64,000 bases of DNA from NCBI RefSeq assembly GCF_013201825.1, contig NZ_CP053836.1, forward strand, positions 1,736,001 through 1,800,000, given 5' to 3'. The DNA comes from Halarcobacter ebronensis. Lineage in GTDB: Bacteria; Campylobacterota; Campylobacteria; Campylobacterales; Arcobacteraceae. Every line of letters starts with the position of its first letter. Position 1 is the stretch's first letter. A program made the translations under genes and the position numbers. This document shows positions 8,019-17,127 of the stretch, piece after piece. Under the pieces are notes generated by a model. It was not told the origin of the DNA and did not search any database. It worked only from the letters and a program-made list of their open reading frames with translations.

Positions 8019-9179
8019 TTGACAAGATTAAAAGTATTAATATTTTTCTCTATTTTTTTATTTACAGGATGTGGAGTCAATGATGTTTATAACATCACAA
8101 GGGCTGCAATTAGTAAAGATCCCTCTGCTGCACTACAATCTCTTGCTACTTCAAAAGCAATAAATTATGCTTCAAACCCAACAAAATTATCAAAAGATAT
8201 TAAAGCATTATCTTCATTTATTGAAAAAATAAGCAATAATTGGGGAAATGATAATGTTAAAATTCCAAAACAAAAAGAGTATGTAAAGTATATGCAAAAC
8301 TACAAAAGTAGAGCATTGATTGATTTTGATAATGGAATTGTAACAGTAGAGACAATAGATGAAAAAAATCCAAAAGATAGTCTGCAAAATGCAATTGTAA
8401 CTACACTTTTACTTCCTGATGATCCAAGAGCTGCTGATTTGTTTGGGGCAAGTGAGATAAAACTTGGTTCTACTCCTTATTTACTAGGAGAGATAAAAGA
8501 TGATCAAAACAAAGATATTCGATATGAGTGGAGAGCAAATAGATTTGCAGAGGTACTAATAAAAAATAGTTTCAAACAAAAAAAGGTAAAAGTAGAATCA
8601 AAAGAGGTAAATGTCTCTTATGTAACTATCCCTATGGTTAAAGACCATACTTCAATTAGAGTTGCAAAAGTAAAACCAATCGTTGAAAAATATTCACAAA
8701 AATATGGTGTAAGTAGAAACTTAATTTATGCAATAATAAAAACAGAGAGTAATTTTAATCAATTTGCAGTAAGTAATGCAGGAGCTTATGGACTTATGCA
8801 AATAGTTCCAAGTAGTGCAGGAAAAGACGCCTATGAATATGTAAAAGGGAAAAATTCAGAACCATCTACTTCATATCTTTTTAATGCACAAAATAATATT
8901 GAATTGGGCACTGCTTATTTAAAAATGTTAAATAATCAATATCTTGGAAATATACAAAATGAAGTATCAAAAGAGTATTGTGTAATAAGTGCATATAATA
9001 CAGGAAGTGGTAACGTACTTAGAACATTTTCAGAAAATAGAACAAAAGCAGTAAATATAATAAATAGTAAATCTGCCCTTGAGGTTTATAATACATTAAA
9101 GAGTGATTTACCTTATGAGGAGACAAGAAGATACTTAAAAAAAGTAATAGACTCTAAAAAAGAGTTTACTAATATTTAA
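8019..9179 (+). CDS. mltC: Membrane-bound lytic murein transglycosylase, MltC type
   Basis: Outer-membrane lipoprotein that cleaves the glycan strands of peptidoglycan. A lipobox LFTGC ends the signal peptide at about Cys18. The N-terminal half matches MltC (KEYVKYMQNYKSRALIDFDNGIVTVET, split here only by description; TTLLLPDDPRAADLFG). The SLT domain holds the catalytic Glu in KTESNFN, then GLMQIVP and SAYNTGSGNVLR. 386 residues, slightly longer than E. coli MltC. It starts at TTG 8019; an ATG overlapping the upstream stop is out of frame. The upstream neighbours are the two coiled-coil proteins. Ribosome site is weak, so coupling to the upstream gene is possible. Confidence 0.88.
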   Translation: MTRLKVLIFFSIFLFTGCGVNDVYNITRAAISKDPSAALQSLATSKAINYASNPTKLSKDIKALSSFIEKISNNWGNDNVKIPKQKEYVKYMQNYKSRALIDFDNGIVTVETIDEKNPKDSLQNAIVTTLLLPDDPRAADLFGASEIKLGSTPYLLGEIKDDQNKDIRYEWRANRFAEVLIKNSFKQKKVKVESKEVNVSYVTIPMVKDHTSIRVAKVKPIVEKYSQKYGVSRNLIYAIIKTESNFNQFAVSNAGAYGLMQIVPSSAGKDAYEYVKGKNSEPSTSYLFNAQNNIELGTAYLKMLNNQYLGNIQNEVSKEYCVISAYNTGSGNVLRTFSENRTKAVNIINSKSALEVYNTLKSDLPYEETRRYLKKVIDSKKEFTNI

Positions 9180-9183
9180 AGTG

Positions 9184-10245
9184 CTATCTCCCACTCATAA
9201 TAGTTGCTTGAAATTCTTCAAATCTTTTTTCTTGAATTTTGAGTTTATCTCTTAAAATAGCATTTTGTTTTTTTAATTCATATACTTCAAAAAGATTTTT
9301 TTGTGCATTATTTACATTTTCATCCATTTGACTTTGTAAATTATGTGCAATATTATAGTAGTGTTCTCTCTCTTTTCTTAACTCAGAATTATTCTTCAAA
9401 TTTTCACTTTTTAGTAAAAAGATATGCTTCCGTAAAGACTGTATCTCATTTTCATATTTTGAGATAAGAGTTGAGAACTCAACAAATTTTTTAATTCTTC
9501 CATCATTAAAGAAAATTGGAAGTATTGTTGAATGAGTATAGTAAAACTCACCAGCTTTTGTCATTTTTTTACTAAAACCTACCCATGTTTTACCATTTAC
9601 CAAAATCTCTTTTATTTTAATATCTGGAACATCTGAATGTCTAAAGATATTTTTATTATTAAAATGCAATCCAATCAACTCATCAAGTTCAAAACCTGAA
9701 TTCATAAGAAAAGAGTCGTTTGCTAAAGTGATTTTAAAATTCAGATCCAACTCACATATAATATTATAAGAGTCTAAAATAGACATAAACTGTCTTAACT
9801 CATTATTTTTTATTGCTAACTCTTTTTGTTGTTGCTTCTTTAGCATAATATCTGACATGATTTTCAAAGTTGTATTTAATTGTATTGGTTTAACAATATA
9901 GTTAGTAAGATTAAATTTAATAGCTTTTAACAAGATATTAGGATCAGAAAAGTTTGAAGATATTAGAACTGGTATATCCCAATCAATCTTCCTTAATTCA
10001 GCTAGCAGGACAATTCCACCAAAATCTGGCATATCAATATCAGTTAAAATAATATCAATATCCATTCTATTTGCTTTAAAAATATTTATAGCATCATTAA
10101 TATCAGTTGCTACTAAAACTTTTCTGAAAAAAGCAGTAAAAATCTCTGTGGCTTCTGACCTTATTTTCTCATTATTTTCAATAAATAGAATTGTTGCAGC
10201 AGATAAATAATCTTTGTTAAATGTACACTCATGTAACTGAGACAT
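9184..10245 (-). CDS. Response-regulator receiver protein with PAS domain and coiled coil
   Basis: Two-component signalling protein of 353 residues. The receiver domain (about 15-135) has phospho-acceptor Asp69 in LTDIDMP, Ser in LISSN and the conserved Lys in IVKP; the usual acidic pair is ENN, thus partly changed. A PAS domain follows (about 150-265; LDSYNIICELDLNFKI, GFELDELIG, then MTKAGEFYYTHSTI), and a long coiled coil (about 275-350). No DNA-binding, kinase or cyclase output domain is present. Such receiver-PAS proteins are common in Arcobacter-group genomes, but the partner cannot be named. It converges on the mltC gene with a four-base gap. Confidence 0.8.
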   Translation of the reverse strand: MSQLHECTFNKDYLSAATILFIENNEKIRSEATEIFTAFFRKVLVATDINDAINIFKANRMDIDIILTDIDMPDFGGIVLLAELRKIDWDIPVLISSNFSDPNILLKAIKFNLTNYIVKPIQLNTTLKIMSDIMLKKQQQKELAIKNNELRQFMSILDSYNIICELDLNFKITLANDSFLMNSGFELDELIGLHFNNKNIFRHSDVPDIKIKEILVNGKTWVGFSKKMTKAGEFYYTHSTILPIFFNDGRIKKFVEFSTLISKYENEIQSLRKHIFLLKSENLKNNSELRKEREHYYNIAHNLQSQMDENVNNAQKNLFEVYELKKQNAILRDKLKIQEKRFEEFQATIMSGR

Positions 10246-10379
10246 AATCCCCTCCTTACTTCAAAAAAAGGAAAAAATTTCCTATACAAAGAAATAATTT
10301 TTATTGTAGCATAAACTTTTATTATTTTTCAAAAATAAATATTATTTTTTATACAGATTTAAAAAAATAACCAAAACCT

Positions 10380-11618
10380 CTAAATATAAATATTAATATT
10401 GAATATCAATAAAAGCAAGTTTAGTATTATAAAGAATTTTTTACTGAAAATACTTAAAATGGAACATAAAATATAAAAAATGAAAAAAAATAGTTTACTC
10501 TCTTTCTCAAAAATTATAAATTTGTAATCAAATAATATAACAATATAATCATTAAGAATATCACCAAAACCAAGCAAATGTAAAAATAATTCAAGGGGAT
10601 AAAAAATAGTAAAAAGTATAGTAATAAGGGGAGAAAGTAACTGTTCATAGGTTGTATTATAAAAGAAAAAATGAACAACTGGATTAAAAACAAAAAAAAT
10701 CCAGAAATTAAAAAAGATTATTGACAAAATTTTTGGAAAATTATTAAAATATTTTATGTATAAAAAGATATAAAATACTCCAGCAATTGAAAACCATAAA
10801 GAGATTGAGAATAAAAATTTAGGAAAAATTGCCAAAATTAATAAAAGCGTTAAAAAAAGAGTCTTAAAAGATAAAAGTTTTATATTTGCTCGAAGGAATA
10901 AAATTCCCAATAAAAACATTACAAAACTTCTTAATAAAGAGGGTACTAAATCTGTCAAATAAAGATAAAAAAGAGCAAAAAAAGTTGAAATAAGCAGTAC
11001 ATCAAATTTAATATTTCTATATATAAAATACTTTTTATGTATTTGAAAATAGATTAGATATATAAACCAATAGGAGATAAAAAGAAGGATAGCTAAATGA
11101 AACCCTGAAATTGCAATTAGATGGCTAATTCCCCAATTTGTATAAAATTCCCTACTCTGCTTAGATGCCGGAATTGCTAAAAAAAGTGCAGCAAAAAGCT
11201 CTGATAATTTACTGTTTTTATGAATTTGATTTATTTTGTCATATAGAATTGTTTTAATGCTAGGCTTTGAAAAAGGCTCTTCATGATATATACTTTTACT
11301 GTAAAATCCTTTTAGGTAATCTATAAACTCTATATTCAAAGTTACAAAAGTTATATCAATATAATCAAGTTTGTGTAAATTTTCTAAAAGTTCAAGTGAA
11401 GTAAAAAAAGAGAAATTGGAGTTTTGAAGTTTTACAACAAAAAAATCATCTTTTTTATAAATATTAACAATCTGAAAAGTCCCTGAATATATCTCTTCGG
11501 ATTTAAACTCTTTATATTTAAAATATTCATGAAAATAGTTAAAAAAAGCCAAAAATGTAAGAAGAATAATTAGTAAAGAAGTCTCTTTTTTATTGTTAAA
11601 AAGCTGTAAACTATTCAT
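10380..11618 (-). CDS. comEC: ComEC/Rec2-family DNA uptake channel protein
   Basis: Multi-spanning inner-membrane protein of the ComEC/Rec2 family, which carries single-stranded DNA across the membrane during natural transformation. The diagnostic Competence-domain sequence GISHLIAISGFHLAI lies near residue 170, preceded by FAALFLAIPAS and followed by about seven hydrophobic segments including LVPSLLRSFVMF. At 412 residues it is short compared with ComEC of Bacillus (about 780) because the C-terminal metallo-beta-lactamase domain is absent; short forms are usual in Campylobacterota. Very AT-rich coding sequence. No other competence gene is adjacent. Confidence 0.85.
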   Translation of the reverse strand: MNSLQLFNNKKETSLLIILLTFLAFFNYFHEYFKYKEFKSEEIYSGTFQIVNIYKKDDFFVVKLQNSNFSFFTSLELLENLHKLDYIDITFVTLNIEFIDYLKGFYSKSIYHEEPFSKPSIKTILYDKINQIHKNSKLSELFAALFLAIPASKQSREFYTNWGISHLIAISGFHLAILLFISYWFIYLIYFQIHKKYFIYRNIKFDVLLISTFFALFYLYLTDLVPSLLRSFVMFLLGILFLRANIKLLSFKTLFLTLLLILAIFPKFLFSISLWFSIAGVFYIFLYIKYFNNFPKILSIIFFNFWIFFVFNPVVHFFFYNTTYEQLLSPLITILFTIFYPLELFLHLLGFGDILNDYIVILFDYKFIIFEKESKLFFFIFYILCSILSIFSKKFFIILNLLLLIFNINIYI

Positions 11619-11661
11619 TCAAATAGTTTACAGTAAAATAATTAAATAGATTATTATATAG

Positions 11662-13752
11662 CTATTTTCTTTTCCAAATACTCATTTGAGATATTGTATG
11701 TTGAAACTTTCTATTTGTCTCTTTAATTACAAAAGGTACATCAAGAATATCAAGAAGCTCAAACTCTTTTTCTAGATTTGTTTTTAATGTATCAAGAGTT
11801 TTAACCTCTTTATTATCTTTTAGATATCCTCCAAGCCAATTTGCTTTTGGTGTATAATCCTCAAGCCAAGTATAAGGACTAAGAAGCACTAAAAGCCCAT
11901 CTTTATTAACTCTTTTTGGAATATCATCTAAAAACTTTTGAGGATAATATAATCTATCAATAAGATTTGAGCAAAAAATTAAATCATATCCACTATATAA
12001 ATCTTTTAAATTACAAGCATCCCCTTGCATAAAAGTTACCCTATCTTTTGTCTCTTCTAAGTCAAAATCTTTTAGAGAAATAGTCTTTTCATCAAATAGA
12101 CTACCTTCTGTTGTAACCTTATAAGTTAGAGAATCATATTTTTTAAGTTTAACTCCCACATTTATAAAATTTGCACTAAAGTCAATACCTAAAACCTCAT
12201 CATAATGTTTAGCCAACTCAAAAGAACTTCTTCCAACAGAACATCCTAAATCAAGTGCTTTTTGTTTTTTCAAATCTTTTATATATGGTTTTAGAAGTTC
12301 AACAGAGTTTTTAGGGAAGTTTTTAACCCCATAATACTCTGCTCCATAATGAAACTCACAATATTGTGAAATTTGTTCATCTGTTTCATATACATTATCA
12401 TTTAGTTTAGTTCTATAATCATTGTTTGATTGAACATATCTAAAACCTGCATGTTGAAAAAAGTGTTTTCTAAAAGCATATCTTGCACTTCTTAAAATCT
12501 CATTTCCTAAACTAATAAAAGAACCACCTTTTATTAAAGCGTGTCTATCATCAAAGGTTGGAGTTGTAAAATCATCATAAGCTGGATGGGTTTTAAAACC
12601 ATCAAATGGATAAATTGGAGTTATACTCCACTGCCAAACATTTCCAATAACATCATAAAACTCTCCCATTTTATACTTATCAACAGGGGTTTGATTAAAG
12701 AACTTAAGACCAATATTTGCCTCACTCTCTTGAGCTTTAACATAATCATTTAATCTATAAAATTCATCTTCACTTGGAAGTCTAACCTCAAAGCCCAATT
12801 TTTCACTTTTATATTTACAAAAAGCTTCTGCTTCATATACATTTATATCAACTGGATAGTTTAAAGGTAGAGGTACAACCCTATTAATCTCTCTTAAATA
12901 GAATCTGCCATCTTTTTTTATCCAAAAAGTTGGATGTTTTGCTTTACTAAAATCAAGCCATTTAAGACCATCTTTACTAAAGTAATGAAGTTTTGTATAT
13001 CCACCCTCTTTTACAAACTCCATAAACTCGCCATTTGATACTAAATATTTACTTGCTTTAAATGCTTTAATGTATGATTTATGAAAAGAAAATTCATTAT
13101 CCCAACCATAATATACAGGATTTTCATGATTCTTTTCAAGAATAACTTCCCCTTCTTGTACTTCAACTAACTCATTTTTAGGATATTTATTACTAAACTC
13201 ATTACAGTACAATAAAAGTTCATCTTCTATTAAATATTTTATATTTAATTCTCTAAGTAGAACAGAAGAGGTCTCTATATGTATATTTTCATGCTCTATT
13301 CCCATTAGAATAATCCACATAGGACTTTCCCAATTAATAGGCATACTAAATTGCATATTATCTATTAAATCAAGTATAATCTCTTTTACTTCATCTCTAT
13401 AAGCCTTTGTTTGTTCATAGGTTGGCCAAGAGTAGTTTTCACTATTTAAATCATCCCAACTCATTTCATCTACACCAATTGCAAATATTGCTTCAAGATT
13501 CTTATCTACTCTCTTTTTTATAATATTAGCAATATTTAGTTTGTTCATAAAAAATGTAGCAGTATGTCCATAATAGAAAATCAAAGGGTGTCTTAATCTA
13601 TTTGGTTGTTTATATAAGTACTCTTTGTCTTTTAATAAATCAAAAATTTTTTCATCTAATTCATAGGTTTGGAGGAAATATTCCCTAATCTCTGCTCTTT
13701 TTTCCTCAACACTGCCTTCAGTCAAATTTATCGTATTTTTTCTATAATTCAT
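11662..13752 (-). CDS. ovoA: OvoA: 5-histidylcysteine sulfoxide synthase / mercaptohistidine methyltransferase
   Basis: Iron enzyme that joins cysteine to histidine with oxygen to give 5-histidylcysteine sulfoxide, the first step of ovothiol A synthesis, and carries the N-methyltransferase for the last step. The DinB-like domain supplies the iron ligands: His63 (YGHTATF) and HxxxHxE as H154, H158, E160. The FGE-sulfatase domain follows (about 180-440; ends SARYAFRKHFFQHAGFRYV). The C-terminal SAM-methyltransferase domain (about 465-690) has LDLGCSVGRSS; this fusion separates OvoA from EgtB. About 696 residues. Start chosen at 13752, six bases after GAGGGGAT; an earlier ATG at 13779 lies inside the upstream gene. 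The PLP lyase OvoB is not in the window. Confidence 0.9.
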   Translation of the reverse strand: MNYRKNTINLTEGSVEEKRAEIREYFLQTYELDEKIFDLLKDKEYLYKQPNRLRHPLIFYYGHTATFFMNKLNIANIIKKRVDKNLEAIFAIGVDEMSWDDLNSENYSWPTYEQTKAYRDEVKEIILDLIDNMQFSMPINWESPMWIILMGIEHENIHIETSSVLLRELNIKYLIEDELLLYCNEFSNKYPKNELVEVQEGEVILEKNHENPVYYGWDNEFSFHKSYIKAFKASKYLVSNGEFMEFVKEGGYTKLHYFSKDGLKWLDFSKAKHPTFWIKKDGRFYLREINRVVPLPLNYPVDINVYEAEAFCKYKSEKLGFEVRLPSEDEFYRLNDYVKAQESEANIGLKFFNQTPVDKYKMGEFYDVIGNVWQWSITPIYPFDGFKTHPAYDDFTTPTFDDRHALIKGGSFISLGNEILRSARYAFRKHFFQHAGFRYVQSNNDYRTKLNDNVYETDEQISQYCEFHYGAEYYGVKNFPKNSVELLKPYIKDLKKQKALDLGCSVGRSSFELAKHYDEVLGIDFSANFINVGVKLKKYDSLTYKVTTEGSLFDEKTISLKDFDLEETKDRVTFMQGDACNLKDLYSGYDLIFCSNLIDRLYYPQKFLDDIPKRVNKDGLLVLLSPYTWLEDYTPKANWLGGYLKDNKEVKTLDTLKTNLEKEFELLDILDVPFVIKETNRKFQHTISQMSIWKRK

Positions 13753-13763
13753 TATATCCCCTC

Positions 13764-15968
13764 TTAAATGGTTAACCACTCTACTCTTTTTACTATATTT
13801 TTTCCTTCATAAAGTGAATATATACTATATGCTTGAGTTTTTTCATAGTTATTCATATTTATCCAATGTTTTTCTAATTCTTCCAGCTCTTTTGAATATG
13901 GTTCATTTTTAATTGCTTTTAGAAGAATCAACTCAGTAAGTATCATACCTAAACGTTTTTTAGATTTTGTTTCACTTAATATCGCATATGCCTTTAAAAC
14001 TAAAAGCATAGCACTATCTAATAGTTTTTTGTCCTCAAAATATACCAGTTTATACAAAATATTTAAACATTGATTATGTAAAACAACAGGCATTTCATCT
14101 CTGTCTCCAACTGACTCTTTTAGTTTTATACCTATAAAGCCCAACTCAATAGATTTAGATATAAGCTCTATATTTTTGTCTTTACTTTTTATATAGTTTA
14201 ATCTATAAGCAATAGATGTGTTTACAAAAGTTGCACCATATTCAAAAGCTCCTAAAGCAGGAATACTTAAACATTTTAAATAGTTATCAATTGTTAAATC
14301 AAAGTTTTCATCCCACTCTTCATAATTTGCTTTAATATTATAATAATGCCAAAGCCAGAGTGGTTCATTGAACTCTTTATGAGAGAAGAGTAATTCATAT
14401 AGTTTTCCTAATGCCTCTTTCCCCTCCTCTCTCTTCTCTTCTTTTCTCTGACTTACAACTATCCATGATTTTCTTTGATAATATCTAACTTCCACATCAT
14501 TTGGTTTAGTATTATCTTTTGCATTATAGACTAAAGAGTTATATGCCTTATCAAACTCCCCTAGTCTCTCATATAAAGATGAAATATCTATTGAGTATTT
14601 ATTTGGATTTATTTCGTAAAGATATTTTGCAATAAGTAAAGCTTGTTCAAACTTACCATTTCTCTCAAACAAAAATATCAAACTATTTAGTGTCTCAATT
14701 GAAAGTTTTCTATATATAGAGTTATTTGTCAAAATAAAACTGTCTAAATCATTTGAATCAAACATCTCTCCTGCAATTTTAAACCAATAGTTATTTATTA
14801 AATCATACTGTTGTTTTCTTTTTATTGAATCAATTAATTTTTCTAATATAGCTATTGTTCTCTTTTCATCAAGAACTATATCTTTTACATAATAATATAA
14901 AATCAGTAATGAAATTGGATTGTCAAAATACTCTAAACACTCTTCAATATGATTTCTTAGATAGTAAGAAAGCCTTCTTCTTTCATCTTCCAGCTCCTCT
15001 ATTTTGACCCATTTTTGGAAAAATATCTGATTTGATTTATGCTGATTTAAAAGCTTAAAATCATCAAAACATCTATTTACAAAATTTTGGAACCCTGAAA
15101 TTAATTGATTTTTTTCACTCTTTTGATCATAAAAATTTCGTCCACAATACTCAAAAAGTTCTAAAGAGATATAGATATCTTGTTCATCTTTACCTATTAT
15201 CTTAGTAGAACTTAATTGCATTAAAGAGTATAGAGTCTCCTCTTTTTGTGAGAAAAAAAGCTCATAGTTTAAAAAGGGTTTATCTACACCATTTGTTGTT
15301 TTTATATCTGAACTTAAACAACCTAAAGCTTTAACTCTCTTTTGGGTTCTCTTTTTTAAATCATTTCTTACATAGATTTCAATATAAGAAAAGTGATTAA
15401 TCACTATTGGCATAACTAAACGCCACATCCAATGATTCTCTTCCAATAAGTCAATGTTATAGATTTTTATTTTATATTTCTTATCCAAAGAGTTTAAAGC
15501 CACTTTCAAACGTTTTAATACTCTTATATCTTTATTTATCCACGCCTTTAGACTCTCTTTAAACTCTGAACCTTCTCCATCTAAAATGGAAGGCATTAAA
15601 ATAAGTCCAAAAAAGAAAAGCAAAACAAATAAAATAGAGATTGTATCATTTGAACTCCAAGGAAAAGGTGACTCAAAGATTACCTTTTTAACAATATCTT
15701 CATATAAAGAAGAGGAAATCAATGCAAAAAGAATTACAACAACAGAGATAAAACTCAAAAAATAAGCTGAACCTCTTTTTTTCATCTTATAGAAAAAAGA
15801 GGAATTTCCACACAACTCATTTAGTGAATATTCAAACTCTTCTAAAGTATCATTATAGTTATAAACTATCTCCAAAGAGTTTGAAGTTTTTTGTACTAAA
15901 CTGTTTTTCTCCTCTTCTCTACTATTTGTTTGTAACTCTTTACTTATTACTAAACAACTAGCTTTCAT
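13764..15968 (-). CDS. Large membrane protein with C-terminal TPR-like helices, unknown function
   Basis: Not recognised. About 734 residues. Two hydrophobic segments (roughly residues 65-85 and 100-122) anchor it in the inner membrane; the remaining 600 residues are soluble, beginning with a region rich in charged residues and ending in repeated helix pairs that look like tetratricopeptide-type repeats (for instance LIFLFERNGKFEQALLIAKYL then LYERLGEFDKAYNSL). The ATG at 15968 has GGA seven bases upstream and overlaps the end of the cyclotransferase-like gene; ATGs at 15989 and 15980 are alternatives. It lies between that gene and ovoA, 11 bases from ovoA, so it may be part of an ovothiol-related operon. 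Confidence 0.7.
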   Translation of the reverse strand: MKASCLVISKELQTNSREEEKNSLVQKTSNSLEIVYNYNDTLEEFEYSLNELCGNSSFFYKMKKRGSAYFLSFISVVVILFALISSSLYEDIVKKVIFESPFPWSSNDTISILFVLLFFFGLILMPSILDGEGSEFKESLKAWINKDIRVLKRLKVALNSLDKKYKIKIYNIDLLEENHWMWRLVMPIVINHFSYIEIYVRNDLKKRTQKRVKALGCLSSDIKTTNGVDKPFLNYELFFSQKEETLYSLMQLSSTKIIGKDEQDIYISLELFEYCGRNFYDQKSEKNQLISGFQNFVNRCFDDFKLLNQHKSNQIFFQKWVKIEELEDERRRLSYYLRNHIEECLEYFDNPISLLILYYYVKDIVLDEKRTIAILEKLIDSIKRKQQYDLINNYWFKIAGEMFDSNDLDSFILTNNSIYRKLSIETLNSLIFLFERNGKFEQALLIAKYLYEINPNKYSIDISSLYERLGEFDKAYNSLVYNAKDNTKPNDVEVRYYQRKSWIVVSQRKEEKREEGKEALGKLYELLFSHKEFNEPLWLWHYYNIKANYEEWDENFDLTIDNYLKCLSIPALGAFEYGATFVNTSIAYRLNYIKSKDKNIELISKSIELGFIGIKLKESVGDRDEMPVVLHNQCLNILYKLVYFEDKKLLDSAMLLVLKAYAILSETKSKKRLGMILTELILLKAIKNEPYSKELEELEKHWINMNNYEKTQAYSIYSLYEGKNIVKRVEWLTI

Positions 15969-16530
15969 CTTTAAATCCATCTTTTGCAAATCTATTTTGT
16001 ATTGGGTCTGAAAATTTATAAGTACCCTCTTTTATTTTAAAAGGATAATTTGAATAAGACTTTACAAACTCTTCTTGAAACTCTTTTGAGTAATTTTTTA
16101 AGCCCTCTTCCAATAAAAATATGTAGTTTTTAGGAATAAAACAATTTTCATCACCCAAAGTTGCAATTTTCTCTTTGTTTGTAGTACTAAAAGTATAAAT
16201 CTTCTCTTTTGTTTTTAAACCTATAAAATCTTCACTATTTAGCTTTATACATGAATAGTTTTTTTCTCTTAATTTTAAAAGCTCAAACTCTTCTTGACTA
16301 ATATGTAGTAAAACTCCATTTGTAGAGCTTTTTTCATCCTTTTGCAGATTCAAAAATATACCATTTGAAATCTGCTTTTCATCTTCAAAAAGAATATACT
16401 CTATTGAGTTCCAAACCTTTTTGAAGCCTTTTAAAACCACTGGAATAAAATCCTCTTGTTTTAATACTCTTTTAAAAGATTTTTGAGCACTATTAATATT
16501 AACTAAAGAGCCATATCCAAATATATACAT
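15958..16530 (-). CDS. Gamma-glutamylcyclotransferase-like protein
   Basis: 190-residue protein of the gamma-glutamylcyclotransferase (AIG2/BtrG-like) fold. The N-terminus MYIFGYGSLVN carries the family YGSL substrate loop, and the catalytic Glu is probably that of KLREKNY near residue 95. Members cleave gamma-glutamyl amides, releasing 5-oxoproline, in glutathione and related thiol turnover. It starts one base after the stop of the rraA-like gene and overlaps the next gene by 11 bases, so it belongs to the operon ending in ovoA. Substrate is unknown. Confidence 0.75.
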   Translation of the reverse strand: MYIFGYGSLVNINSAQKSFKRVLKQEDFIPVVLKGFKKVWNSIEYILFEDEKQISNGIFLNLQKDEKSSTNGVLLHISQEEFELLKLREKNYSCIKLNSEDFIGLKTKEKIYTFSTTNKEKIATLGDENCFIPKNYIFLLEEGLKNYSKEFQEEFVKSYSNYPFKIKEGTYKFSDPIQNRFAKDGFKDES

Positions 16531-17010
16531 TTATACAATTTTCTCTTTTGTTAATATTACTCCATCACTATCTGCATAAATATAATCCCCTTGGCAAAAT
16601 TTTACTCCACCAAAAGATAGTTCAATTCCTCTTTCAGCTTTTGTTACAGGAATATATTTTCTAGGGCAAGTTCCCCTAGCAAATAGTGCCACAGGAATAT
16701 CTTTTATTTGAAAGGTATCTCTTATATAACCATTTACGATTATTCCCTCATAGCCATTTTTATGGGCAAATTTCATTAAATTTTCACCTACAACGGCAAA
16801 ATATTCATCTTCCACATCAACAACTACAATTTTTCCTTTACCCTCTTCATCTCTTAATATTTTAATTAACTCTGAGTTGTTTTTATCTAACTTAACAGTT
16901 ACAACTGTTCCACATATTTTCTCTTTTGCACCATAATTTTTAAAAGCACCATCAAGTACATATACTCTATCAGGATATTCATCACATAAATCTGCAGTAA
17001 AAAAATCCAT
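16531..17010 (-). CDS. rraA: RraA-family protein
   Basis: About 159 residues, colinear with RraA: ADLCDEYPDRVYVLD near the start, GKIVVVDVEDEYFAVVGENL, the ring-forming region GIIVNGYIRD, and ELSFGGVKFCQGDYIYADSDG at the end. RraA trimers inhibit RNase E in E. coli; many relatives are instead aldolases for 4-hydroxy-4-methyl-2-oxoglutarate. Campylobacterota lack a classical RNase E, so the role here is open. The ATG at 17010 has AAGGA eight bases upstream and is preferred over the ATG at 17019, which abuts that site. First gene of the minus-strand operon toward ovoA. Confidence 0.82.
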   Translation of the reverse strand: MDFFTADLCDEYPDRVYVLDGAFKNYGAKEKICGTVVTVKLDKNNSELIKILRDEEGKGKIVVVDVEDEYFAVVGENLMKFAHKNGYEGIIVNGYIRDTFQIKDIPVALFARGTCPRKYIPVTKAERGIELSFGGVKFCQGDYIYADSDGVILTKEKIV

Positions 17011-17127
17011 TTTATCCATCCTTTTTATTCTTAAAGAATAATTATCTCAAAATAGCTTTAATTTTTACTTATTAATACTTTTTTTATAGAAATTAACTGT
17101 AAAATATATTCAATAAAGGATTACATA

